DNA of 64,000 nucleotides from Hymenobacter sp. GOD-10R (GTDB lineage: Bacteria; Bacteroidota; Bacteroidia; Cytophagales; Hymenobacteraceae), in the NCBI RefSeq assembly GCF_035609205.1, contig NZ_CP141184.1:1950501-2014500 (forward strand), in the 5' to 3' direction. Shown here piece after piece: positions 8,347 through 16,064 of this stretch; within the stretch, counting starts at the first letter, position 1; each line of letters opens with the position of its first letter. A model generated the notes under the pieces. It searched no databases. It saw only the letters and a program-made list of their open reading frames with translations, and had not been told where the DNA came from. A program made the position numbers and the translations under genes.

Positions 8347-8458
8347 GTAGAGAAAAGCGCCCCGGCGCGTTCAGTGTTGCGTGGGAGCGAAAGGCTGCAA
8401 ACATACAGCTTCCCGCTACTCCCACGCAACACTGAACGCGCCGGAGCGCTTCCTCTAC
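8347..8458. repeat. Large imperfect inverted repeat upstream of csaA
   Basis: Two arms share a perfect 26-bp core (8362-8387 and 8419-8444, starting ccggcgcgttcagtgttgcg on the left) and weaker similarity outside it (gtagag...agcgc against agcgct...ctctac). The 31-bp spacer holds an exact -7 box for csaA. No poly-T follows, so it is not a typical terminator. It may be a REP/MITE-like element; copy number elsewhere cannot be seen from this window. Confidence 0.75.
8398..8405 (-). promoter_or_regulatory. -7 promoter box TATGTTTG for csaA
   Basis: Exact TAnnTTTG on the minus strand inside the spacer of the inverted repeat, with TTGC at 8429-8426 (20-bp spacing) as a possible -33 element lying in the right arm. 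The csaA ATG follows about 55 bp downstream. Confidence 0.5.
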
Positions 8459-8470
8459 AGGCTATTGCTA

Positions 8471-9046
8471 CTACTTGGCCGCAAACTGCGCGAATTGAGT
8501 AAGCTGATTTTGGACGTTGATTTCCCAGCTCCGTTGCCGGTCGGCGGCGAGGCCATGGTTGGTTTCTTGGTCGTAACGGGCCTCTTCCTTCTGCCACTCA
8601 GCAAATACAGCTTTCGTCAGATTTTTGAAGCGCGGCTGTAAATGCTCGCAGTCGAACTTCGACAAGCTGATCTTTTGGCGAAGCTTGCGGGCGTACAGCT
8701 CCGTGATGTCGAAATGAACTTGCTCGTGGCGCAGCAAATTGGGCGTTGCCTTGGTTGCCTCACGCACCCACGATTCGGTGGGAATAAATACGGCCCGCAC
8801 GGTAGAGGCAAATTTGAAATCTTGGCAAGCGGCCTGCACGTCGATATTAGCCGAGGTGAGAGCGGCTAGCCTGTCGGCGGGAGTAGGCTTGCTCTTGAAA
8901 TCGTCCCAGGTTAGCGGCCGGGTTGCTGACCACTCGAAAGTGCCGGGCGCCGCAGTACCCGTCGGAGTGGACTGCGTGCCCTGGCCGGGGCCCTGCAATA
9001 AATTACTAACGAAAAGAATTGGGGCTAGGAAAGAGACGAAGGACAT
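8471..9046 (-). CDS. DUF922 putative zinc metalloprotease, exported
   Basis: A 191-residue protein with an N-terminal hydrophobic segment (SFLAPILFVSNLLQG) that probably acts as a signal peptide. The core has FEWSATRPLTWDDFKSKP, then RHEQVHFDITELYARKLR with an HExxH motif (H107, E108, H111), and a C-terminal YDQETNHGLAAD that supplies a further histidine. This is the DUF922 pattern, predicted to be a zinc peptidase. No substrate is known. It stands on the same strand upstream of csaA but the inverted repeat separates them. Confidence 0.75.
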   Translation of the reverse strand: MSFVSFLAPILFVSNLLQGPGQGTQSTPTGTAAPGTFEWSATRPLTWDDFKSKPTPADRLAALTSANIDVQAACQDFKFASTVRAVFIPTESWVREATKATPNLLRHEQVHFDITELYARKLRQKISLSKFDCEHLQPRFKNLTKAVFAEWQKEEARYDQETNHGLAADRQRSWEINVQNQLTQFAQFAAK

Positions 9047-9114
9047 GGAAGGGTGGCGTATGAAAGGCAGTTAGTGCTAAAAAGCGTTGACAGCCTTTTA
9101 GCAAGAATAACGCC

Positions 9115-10494
9115 TTAACGCGCCACCACAGGTGCTTCGTTCACCAGTGGTGCTACGGCGCTGTGCTGACGAAAGCGCCATAGGAGCACCACGGCCACCG
9201 TTGTGAGCCCTGCTAGCAACCCAATCCAGACCCCTAGGCTACCTAGCTTCAGCCCAAAGCCCAGGCCATAGCCAAGAGGCAGCGCCACAACCCAGTAGGC
9301 GAGAAGCGCGACCAGGGAAGGCACTTTCACATCCTGCAAGCCGCGAAGCGCACCTAGGCCCACCACTTGCAATCCATCTGAAATCTGGAACAAGGCAGCA
9401 ATCAGGAGCAGCGTAGCGGCCTGAGCCACCACCGCTGGGTCTTGGTGGGGGTTGTATAAGTAAGGAATCAGCTGGCGGCAGCTAATCAGCACTAGGCCCA
9501 TGGCCGCCATAAACACAAAAGTGAGTGCGTAAGCGGTAAAGCCTGCCTGCCGAGCGCCGAGCGCATCACCTAGGCCCCGCAAGTTACCAACCCGAATCGT
9601 GGCTGCCGCCGCCACGCCACCCGCCGCCATGTACGTGACCGATGAAACGTTGATGGCAATCTGGTGCGCTGCCATTGCCGTGGCCCCAAGCCACCCGATC
9701 ATAATGCCCGAGAAGCTGAACGCGCCTACTTCGCACATCATTTGAAGGCCAATGGGCAGTCCCAAACCTAGCAGGTGTCGCAGTGTAGTGCCCTGCAGAT
9801 GCAGCCAGCTGGTAATCGTTTCGCGATAGGGTCGCAGCCGCTCCGCCCGCAGCACGTAAGCGCCCATGAGCACCGCCATGATGATGCGGGCCGTGAGGGT
9901 AGCCCAAGCGGCGCCCATCATGCCCATTGCTGGCGCACCAAAATGCCCGAAGATCAGCATATAGCAGAGCAGGGCATTGATAACGTTGGCTAGAATAGAA
10001 AGCTGCATGGCTTGCCGGGTTAGCCCTAGCCCCTCAGCAAACTGGCGGAAACCCTGAAACACCATCAAGGGGAAAAACGACAGAAAAATGACTCGTAGAA
10101 AAGGGGTGGTAAGCGTTACTACGGCAGGGGGCTGGTGAAAATAGGGTAGGAGCGGCGTGATAAAGAGCCCCAGCACGCTCAGCAGCAAACCGCCTAAGCC
10201 ACTCAGCAGCACACCATGCACGAGCAGCTCCCCGAGCCGGCGCACGTTGCCTTCGCCATTAGCGGCCGCAACCAGTGGCGTGATGCCCATGGACAAGCCC
10301 ATGCCTAACACCATCACCACCGTACTCACGTTGATATTCAGCGATACGGCAGCCAACGGTAACGATCCGCCCAGGCGGCCTACCATCACACTATCACACA
10401 CGTTGACCATCACATGGCCTAGCTGGCTCAACACAACAGGATACGATAGGAGCAGCGTCGGCTTTATATGCTGGCGAATAGTAGCAAGCGGCAT
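9115..10494 (-). CDS. MATE family efflux transporter
   Basis: A 459-residue membrane protein with about twelve hydrophobic segments in two similar halves. The first half has LSYPVVLSQLGHVMVNVCDSVMVGRLG in two stretches, and the repeat half has GLPIGLQMMCEVGAFSFSGIMIGWLG, both typical of the NorM branch. These export cationic drugs in exchange for Na+ or H+. The ATG at 10494 (MPLATIRQHIKP) is chosen because an exact -7 box lies just upstream at 10524-10517; the open frame runs 37 codons further but would include the promoter. It is downstream of an aminotransferase on the same strand. Confidence 0.9.
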   Translation of the reverse strand: MPLATIRQHIKPTLLLSYPVVLSQLGHVMVNVCDSVMVGRLGGSLPLAAVSLNINVSTVVMVLGMGLSMGITPLVAAANGEGNVRRLGELLVHGVLLSGLGGLLLSVLGLFITPLLPYFHQPPAVVTLTTPFLRVIFLSFFPLMVFQGFRQFAEGLGLTRQAMQLSILANVINALLCYMLIFGHFGAPAMGMMGAAWATLTARIIMAVLMGAYVLRAERLRPYRETITSWLHLQGTTLRHLLGLGLPIGLQMMCEVGAFSFSGIMIGWLGATAMAAHQIAINVSSVTYMAAGGVAAAATIRVGNLRGLGDALGARQAGFTAYALTFVFMAAMGLVLISCRQLIPYLYNPHQDPAVVAQAATLLLIAALFQISDGLQVVGLGALRGLQDVKVPSLVALLAYWVVALPLGYGLGFGLKLGSLGVWIGLLAGLTTVAVVLLWRFRQHSAVAPLVNEAPVVAR

Positions 10495-10516
10495 CGTGGT
10501 AAGATTGGGTGGAGTG

Positions 10517-10524
10517 CAAAGGTA
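10517..10524 (-). promoter_or_regulatory. -7 promoter box TACCTTTG for the MATE gene
   Basis: Exact TAnnTTTG on the minus strand, 22 bp before the chosen ATG. It shows that the MATE gene can be transcribed on its own and excludes the longer start. Confidence 0.6.
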
Positions 10525-10643
10525 CGACAGCCGGGAGAAGCCGTTTGTGCCAGCCAATGCGGGAGCGTCTAATAGCGCGGAGCTGGCCAGGTTACCTAGG
10601 TACAATGATACCTCGACTAGCAGCTACTTACTTCGACTGCTGC

Positions 10644-11732
10644 CTACTGTAGTGCTCTGCGCAGGCGTTGTAAGGCTTCCTGCAAGTCATTGGTAAGCAG
10701 CGCGTAAGAAAGTCTAGCGAAGCCAGGAGCGCCGCAGGTGGCGCCATCTACAACGTTTACACCCGCCGCTTGTAAGCGAGCTACTAAAGCTGCTGAGGCT
10801 GCCTCCGGTGAAAGGCTAGGGTCGAGATAGGCCGTAAAATCAGGAAAGGCGTAGTACGTTGCTTCGGGCCACGGACAGTGCACGCGGGGCAAGGAAGCTA
10901 GGCCGTCGAGCAATAGGGCGCGGTTGTCGGCAAGCTGTGCCAGCAGCTCATTCGCAATACTTTGGGCGGCTTCCGTAGCAGCTAGGGCCGCCAGTTGATT
11001 GGGTACGGGTACAGCTGCTGCCGTACTGAACTGCCACGCCGCACAAGCACGTGCCAACGCGGGAGGTGCCACCAAGTACCCCACTCCCCAACCAATCAGG
11101 GCCAGCGACTTCGAAAAGCCATTCACCACCAGATGCTGGCCGAGTGGATCAGCCCAATCCAGCAACGACGGCACCGGCTCAGCACCAAAGGTGATAAAGT
11201 TGTAGATTTCATCAGAAAGCACAAGCAACTTCGGATGCTGGCGTGTGACAGCTAGCACCGCCTCGAGTTCGGCGCGGTGGTACACGCGGCCGGTCGGGTT
11301 ATTGGGATTTGAGAGGAGGAGTACGCGGGTCCGGGGCGTAATGGCTGCTGCCAGAGCCTGTGGTTGCAGCGCATAGTCGTCCGCGGCGGTCAGCGGTAAG
11401 GGCCGCACGACGCCACCGGCTTGCTCGATGAGTTTCCAGAACCCAAACCAATTGGGCGTAGGCAACAACACCTCGTCGCCGGGGCGAAGTACAGCCTTCA
11501 GCAAAGCAAAAATCGCCGGCTTCGTACCCGTCGTAACAACGACTTGCTCCGCCGAAACCGCGGCAGCCGGATACCGGGCTGCTAGCGCTTCGCGCAAAGC
11601 AGGCAGGCCTTCAATCGCTGAAATCGGCAACTGACCGCCTCGCAGGGCCGCTACCGCCCGCGTAACAGCCGCTGCTGGCGGTGCAAAATTCCCGTAGCCC
11701 GAAGCCAGACTAATTATGTGGTCAGCTACCAT
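10644..11732 (-). CDS. Class I/II PLP-dependent aminotransferase
   Basis: A 362-residue fold-type-I aminotransferase. Visible landmarks are VVTTGTKPAIFALLKAV, LLLSNPNNPTGRVY (the N-P-N-N-P-T-G motif), VLSDEIYNFITFG (the Asp-x-x-Tyr contacting the cofactor), NGFSKSLALIGWGVGY with the Schiff-base lysine, and a C-terminal FARLSYALL arginine that binds the substrate carboxylate. It is of the aspartate/aromatic aminotransferase type, but the amino donor cannot be predicted. It lies 52 bp downstream of egtD on the same strand, so it may be read with the ergothioneine genes, although it is not an EgtE-type lyase. Confidence 0.88.
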   Translation of the reverse strand: MVADHIISLASGYGNFAPPAAAVTRAVAALRGGQLPISAIEGLPALREALAARYPAAAVSAEQVVVTTGTKPAIFALLKAVLRPGDEVLLPTPNWFGFWKLIEQAGGVVRPLPLTAADDYALQPQALAAAITPRTRVLLLSNPNNPTGRVYHRAELEAVLAVTRQHPKLLVLSDEIYNFITFGAEPVPSLLDWADPLGQHLVVNGFSKSLALIGWGVGYLVAPPALARACAAWQFSTAAAVPVPNQLAALAATEAAQSIANELLAQLADNRALLLDGLASLPRVHCPWPEATYYAFPDFTAYLDPSLSPEAASAALVARLQAAGVNVVDGATCGAPGFARLSYALLTNDLQEALQRLRRALQ

Positions 11733-11784
11733 TTAACAATTGCTGTTGTCTGTAAAAGCGCTGTAGACCTGCCCAAAAACGAAC

Positions 11785-12780
11785 CTAGGCCGTTGGCGTC
11801 AAGATGACGTCGGCAAAATAATCCTGAGCGTCCGTAAAGAAGTTGGACACCTGAAAACCGGCGTCCGCTGCTAGGTTCTGTATTTGCGCCGCCGTAAACT
11901 TATAGGAGTTCTCCGTGTGAACGATTTCCCAAGCGGCGAAATCGAAGCTAATATCGAGCGCCGCAATAGGCACCGTTTGTGCGCGCGTGCTGACGAGAAA
12001 AGAACGCACGACGCCAGCGAGCGGGTCGTAATCGGTGTAATGACGCCAATAAGCCAGGTCGAACTCGGCGCCAAGTTCGCGGTTAAGGCGCGTGAGCAAG
12101 TTGAGGTTGAACGCCGCCGTCACGCCCTGCGCATCGTCGTAGGCGGCTCGAATCAGGCGCGGATCTTTCTGTAAGTCGAAGCCAATCAACAGGCGGTCGT
12201 CGGAGGAAAGAGGCTGCACAAGTTGACGCAGAAAGGCCAGCCGTTCGTCGGGCAGGAAGTTGCCAATGTTGGAGCCCAAAAACAGCACGGCTTTGCGGCC
12301 AGGCTTGGTTGCCATGAGTTGCAGGGCCGATACGTAGTCAGTCACTACGGGTTCTACGCGCAAGCTAGGTAGCTCATCGCGCAAGCTAGCTTCCAATCCA
12401 TCAATAGCAGCCGGCGAAATATCGACGGGCACGTAGCTGAAGTCAATGCCAGTTGCGAGCAGGTGACGAAGTAAGATTTTGGTTTTCAGACCATCACCAG
12501 CACCTAGCTCAATCATATAGAACGGAGCGCCATCGGCCGCCCGCAGCGCATCGATGATGGCGGCGGAGTGCGTGCTCAGTAGTTGGTACTCGGTGCGGGT
12601 GGGATAATACTCCGGCAGCGCCATAATTTGCTGAAAGAGCCGGCTCCCTTCGTCGTCGTAGAAGTACATAGACGACAAAGTTTTGGGGGAGCGGTTTAGG
12701 CCTTGCGCAACGTGGCGGGCTAACTCTTCGGCTTGTTGAGAAGTGGCTGTGCTGATATCCGGTGAAGGCGATGAAGGCAT
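11785..12780 (-). CDS. egtD: L-histidine N-alpha-methyltransferase EgtD
   Basis: A 331-residue SAM-dependent methyltransferase that makes hercynine (trimethylhistidine) from histidine, the first step of ergothioneine synthesis. Landmarks are LSSMYFYDDEGSRLFQQIMALPEYYPTRTE in two parts, the SAM site IELGAGDGLKTK, VPVDISPAAID, LFLGSNIGNF, LIGFDLQKD and the C-terminal HTENSYKF. The start MPSSPSPD at 12780 is preferred to the ATG 17 codons upstream, which adds a non-conserved basic tail. It is followed by the aminotransferase and preceded by egtB on the same strand. Confidence 0.93.
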   Translation of the reverse strand: MPSSPSPDISTATSQQAEELARHVAQGLNRSPKTLSSMYFYDDEGSRLFQQIMALPEYYPTRTEYQLLSTHSAAIIDALRAADGAPFYMIELGAGDGLKTKILLRHLLATGIDFSYVPVDISPAAIDGLEASLRDELPSLRVEPVVTDYVSALQLMATKPGRKAVLFLGSNIGNFLPDERLAFLRQLVQPLSSDDRLLIGFDLQKDPRLIRAAYDDAQGVTAAFNLNLLTRLNRELGAEFDLAYWRHYTDYDPLAGVVRSFLVSTRAQTVPIAALDISFDFAAWEIVHTENSYKFTAAQIQNLAADAGFQVSNFFTDAQDYFADVILTPTA

Positions 12781-12900
12781 AGGGAGGGGAAGGGGGCAGA
12801 AGGGGCGCAAAGCTCGCTTGAATAATGACAAGCCGTTTGCGCCTTAATGAAAAGGAGAATCAATTAATCAGCACAACAGCCCACCAGCACATTCGACGAG

Positions 12901-14202
12901 TTACCTAGCCAGACGAATACCGGTAAACTGCCAGCGCTTATCAGCGTGGAAGAAGTTGCGGTACGTTAGGCGGATATGGCTCTCGGGGGTTGCGCAAGAG
13001 CCGCCACGCAATACGAGTTGGTTGATCATGAACTTGCCATTGTATTCGCCCAAAGGCCCCGCGGCGCGCTCATAACCGGGATAAGCATGATAAGCCGAAT
13101 ACGTCCATTCCCAACAGTCGCCCAGCAGCTGGTGACACTGCGTCGGGTCGGCGTCTGGGGCAAGAGGCTGCGGGTCGTATAAGGTGCTCTCCACGAAGGT
13201 GCCCTCAGCCGCATCCGGATTAAAGCGCCGAGCGGCTATTTCCCACTCCTGCTCGGTAGGCAAGCGCAGCCCAGCCCAGTTGGCGTAAGCATCGGCCTCA
13301 TAGAAGCTGATGTGGGTGACGGGAGCGGCCATGTTCACGGGTTGCAAGCCGTGGTGGGTAAAGCGAAACCACGTGCCGTCTTTTTGCATCCAATAGAGCG
13401 GGGCTTGCCACTGCTCCCGCTGCACTAGGTCCCAGCCTTCGCCCAGCCAATAGCGAAAGTCGTGGTAGCCGCCGGCCTCAATGAATTGCAGAAACTCTTC
13501 ATTCGTTACCAAACGGTTTTGTAGCTCAAAATCGGCCACGTACGTCTCGTGCGGTGCTTGCTCGTTGTCGAAGCAAAAACCATCGCCTTCGTACCCAATG
13601 CGGTAAACGCCGCCAGGTACCGTCAGCCAAGCAGCAGGTGGCGCCGGCTGCGAAGTGGGCAATGATGCGGGCGCAGGCAGGTAAGCCGGCGTGAGCGGAC
13701 TCGTGCTCAGGATGTACTTTATATCAGTAACCAGCAACTCCTGGTGCTGCTGCTCATGCTGAAGACCTAGCTCAAACACAGTCGTGAAAGACGCTGGTAG
13801 TTCGGCGACGCGTGCCAAGAGCTGCTGCATGTGCTCATCGACGTAAGCGCGGTAGCGGTACACATCGGCTAGCGCAGGGCGGGAGAGGGTGCCCCGGTCA
13901 GCCCGATTCACGCGGCTGCCGAGCGAGTTATAGTAGGAGTTGAATAGGTACGCGTAGTCGGGGTGAAAGAGCGTGTAGTCCTCTTTGTACTCACGCAGCA
14001 GCATAGTTTCAAAAAACCAGGTGGTGTGCGCTAGGTGCCATTTCGGCGGACTCACGTCAATCATGGGCTGAACTACTGTGTCTTCGGGCAGCAGCGGCTG
14101 GCACAGGCGGGCAGTTTGCTGGCGCACGGCCTGGTAGCGGTCTAGCAGAGAAGCAGCCGGTGCCACAGCGGATGCCGGAGTAGGAGCAAGAGAAACAGCC
14201 AT
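12901..14202 (-). CDS. egtB: Hercynine oxygenase EgtB
   Basis: A 433-residue non-haem iron enzyme with an N-terminal DinB-like domain and a C-terminal formylglycine-generating-enzyme-like domain. The three iron ligands are visible as H56 (WHLAHT) and H149/H153 (LQHEQQHQ). The C-terminal part shows YRIGYEGDGFCFDNEQAPHE in pieces, LPTEQEWEIAAR, LGDCWEWTYSAYH and the closing YRNFFHADKRWQFTGIRLAR in two stretches. EgtB joins hercynine to a thiol (gamma-glutamylcysteine or cysteine) by O2-dependent C-S bond formation. It precedes egtD by 120 bp on the same strand. No egtA, egtC or egtE is nearby. Confidence 0.93.
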   Translation of the reverse strand: MAVSLAPTPASAVAPAASLLDRYQAVRQQTARLCQPLLPEDTVVQPMIDVSPPKWHLAHTTWFFETMLLREYKEDYTLFHPDYAYLFNSYYNSLGSRVNRADRGTLSRPALADVYRYRAYVDEHMQQLLARVAELPASFTTVFELGLQHEQQHQELLVTDIKYILSTSPLTPAYLPAPASLPTSQPAPPAAWLTVPGGVYRIGYEGDGFCFDNEQAPHETYVADFELQNRLVTNEEFLQFIEAGGYHDFRYWLGEGWDLVQREQWQAPLYWMQKDGTWFRFTHHGLQPVNMAAPVTHISFYEADAYANWAGLRLPTEQEWEIAARRFNPDAAEGTFVESTLYDPQPLAPDADPTQCHQLLGDCWEWTYSAYHAYPGYERAAGPLGEYNGKFMINQLVLRGGSCATPESHIRLTYRNFFHADKRWQFTGIRLAR

Positions 14203-14517
14203 ATAGGGAGCAATGAAGTGCGTGAATGTGTAACTGTAAAAGCTAGGTTGAGTTTCGGCGACCTCGTAAAAATGCTGAGTGGGGTCTGCGTATTAACTGC
14301 AAGAAGTTAAGAAACAGAGGGATAAGCAGTGCTTTCTGTCGAGTCTGAGTATTTAACGCAAAAGGTAAGCTCAACTACGGAGAGTACCCTAGGTACTATG
14401 TGGTATTTTACCCTAGATACTCGCTTAAATAGCTAACATGCTCGACCAAGCCTCTATCTTGACCGTTAGAAAGGTAAAAGCAAGATGCTCCTCTAATCCA
14501 CACTAAACAACTAAGCT
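14203..14517. other. Divergent intergenic region egtB / KGG protein
   Basis: About 315 bp without a gene. It should hold both promoters. On the minus strand TAGCTTTT (14245-14238) is a possible -7 box for egtB. On the plus strand TATCTTGA (14455-14462) is a weak -7 box for the KGG gene. Two near-identical 12-bp direct repeats, accctaggtact (14386-14397) and accctagatact (14410-14421), start 24 bp apart and may be a regulator site. Confidence 0.45.
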
Positions 14518-14814
14518 ATGGCCACGAACGGACAAAATCAGCGCGGAGGTACCTCGGCGCAACAAGCAGAAGCAGGTCGCAAAGGCGGTCAGGCTAGCAG
14601 TAAAAATGGTCAGACGAGCCCAGCGGGCAAAAGCTTGCGTGGTTTTGCTGCCATGGATCCCGCTGAGCAGCGTCGCATCGCCAGCGAAGGCGGAAAGGCT
14701 TCGCACGAAAGCGGCCGTGGTCACCGATTTACATCAGAAGAAGCCCGCGCTGCCGGCCGTAAGGGGGGCCAGGCAAGTCGCGGACGGGGCAACCAGGGCG
14801 GTGCAACCCAATAG
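14518..14814 (+). CDS. KGG-repeat general stress protein
   Basis: A 98-residue, very hydrophilic Gly/Ala/Ser/Arg-rich protein with three KGG-type repeats: RKGGQAS (21-27), SEGGKAS (56-62) and RKGGQAS (81-87), plus SPAGKSLRGFAAMDPAEQRRIASEGG in between. This is the stress-induced KGG/GsiB/con-10 family, whose members accumulate in desiccation, stationary phase or general stress and are probably disordered. It has no signal peptide. The upstream direct repeats may be involved in its control. Confidence 0.88.
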   Translation: MATNGQNQRGGTSAQQAEAGRKGGQASSKNGQTSPAGKSLRGFAAMDPAEQRRIASEGGKASHESGRGHRFTSEEARAAGRKGGQASRGRGNQGGATQ

Positions 14815-14924
14815 CAACTTCTGATGCAACGGCAGCGCTTGATAGCACTGCCGACTATAACCCCTAGCTTGCGTACACGTTGCGGCAGGTCTGCTGTTTT
14901 CCTTGTCTTCCACGCTGCTTTTGT

Positions 14925-15995
14925 ATGCTCCTACTCTCTTACTCCAAGCGTGTTTTGCGCTTCAACTTTCCGGCCCGTACCTCGCGCGGTGCCCTCTCCG
15001 AACACACCGCTTACTACCTGCACCTGCGCGACGACCAACAGCCCGCACGGGTAGGCTACGGAGAAGCGGCGCCCTTGGCCGGTCTTAGCCCCGATGACCG
15101 ACCTGATTTTGAAGCGTTGGTTGCTGCGCTGTGCGCCCGCGTAACGCAGGCTAGGTACGCAACCCTAACGCTAGAAGAAGTACAAGGCTTGGTGCCCGCT
15201 ACGTTGCCGTCACTACGCTTTGCACTTGAAACAGCGCTACTTGACTGGACAAATGACGGACAGCGTCATTTGTATGACACCGCTTTCACTCGGGGCGAAG
15301 CTGGTATTCCCATCAACGGGCTCGTGTGGATGGGCGACGCCGCTTTCATGCGACAACAAATCGAGAAGAAGCTGACAGAAGGTTATACATGCCTGAAGCT
15401 GAAAATTGGTAGTCTAGATTTTGATACAGAGCTACAGTTGCTCGCCGAAATTCGGGCTGTAGCAGGCCCGGAACGCCTCACCTTGCGCGTAGATGCAAAC
15501 GGAGCTTTCGCGCCCGCCGAAGCTTCCGCGAAGCTAGCTGCCCTGGCTGCCTTCGAGCTACACTCCATTGAACAACCAATTCGGGCCGGTCAGCTAGCTG
15601 AAATGGCGGCCTTGTGTCGCACGTCACCTATTCCTATTGCCCTCGACGAGGAGCTAATTGGGGTGACCGAACCAGCCGCGCAAGTGCAGCTGCTCGATAC
15701 TAGTAAGCCGCCGTACATCATTCTGAAACCTACCCTGCTCGGTGGCCTAGCCGCCGCGCGCCGCTGGATGACCCTAGCTGAAGAACGCGGCATAAGCTGG
15801 TGGCTGACGTCGGCACTAGAATCAAACATTGGCTTGAACGCCGTTAGCCAACTAGCCAGCGCCTACGTGCAATCCGATTTCCCGCAGGGCCTAGGTACGG
15901 GGCAGTTATACGATAATAATGTAGCGGCACCCCTGCATATTCGGGCGGGCCAGCTTCATTACGAGCCCCAGGGCGAGTGGTCGTTACCGGCCTGA
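14925..15995 (+). CDS. menC: o-Succinylbenzoate synthase MenC
   Basis: A 356-residue enolase-superfamily enzyme. The two catalytic lysines are in LKLKIG, the metal ligands in LRVDANGAF, HSIEQPI and ALDEEL, and the second-side lysine in IILKPTLLGG. IPINGLVWMG and WWLTSALESNIGLNA are characteristic of the Bacteroidota MenC branch, which dehydrates SHCHC to o-succinylbenzoate in menaquinone synthesis. A dipeptide epimerase is the main alternative but fits these segments less well. The start ATG 14925 (MLLLSYSKRVL) is preferred to a TTG 15 codons upstream. Other men genes are not in the window. Confidence 0.88.
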   Translation: MLLLSYSKRVLRFNFPARTSRGALSEHTAYYLHLRDDQQPARVGYGEAAPLAGLSPDDRPDFEALVAALCARVTQARYATLTLEEVQGLVPATLPSLRFALETALLDWTNDGQRHLYDTAFTRGEAGIPINGLVWMGDAAFMRQQIEKKLTEGYTCLKLKIGSLDFDTELQLLAEIRAVAGPERLTLRVDANGAFAPAEASAKLAALAAFELHSIEQPIRAGQLAEMAALCRTSPIPIALDEELIGVTEPAAQVQLLDTSKPPYIILKPTLLGGLAAARRWMTLAEERGISWWLTSALESNIGLNAVSQLASAYVQSDFPQGLGTGQLYDNNVAAPLHIRAGQLHYEPQGEWSLPA

Positions 15996-16064
15996 TTTCG
16001 AGGAAAAAGTGCGTGCGTGGTGGCGGTTTTTTAAGTAACTTCCCCGCCTACACCCACCCTCAGT

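Noticed and set aside
8251..8641. Small open frames over the inverted repeat upstream of csaA (both strands)
   Set aside because: Their sequence is a translation of the two repeat arms (the same ...ARSVLRG... and NTERAGAL strings on both strands) and they overlap the real DUF922 gene end.
10644..11732. EgtE (ergothioneine C-S lyase) for the gene after egtD
   Set aside because: The motifs are of a class I aminotransferase (NPNNPTG, SKSLALIGWGVGY), not of the EgtE family.
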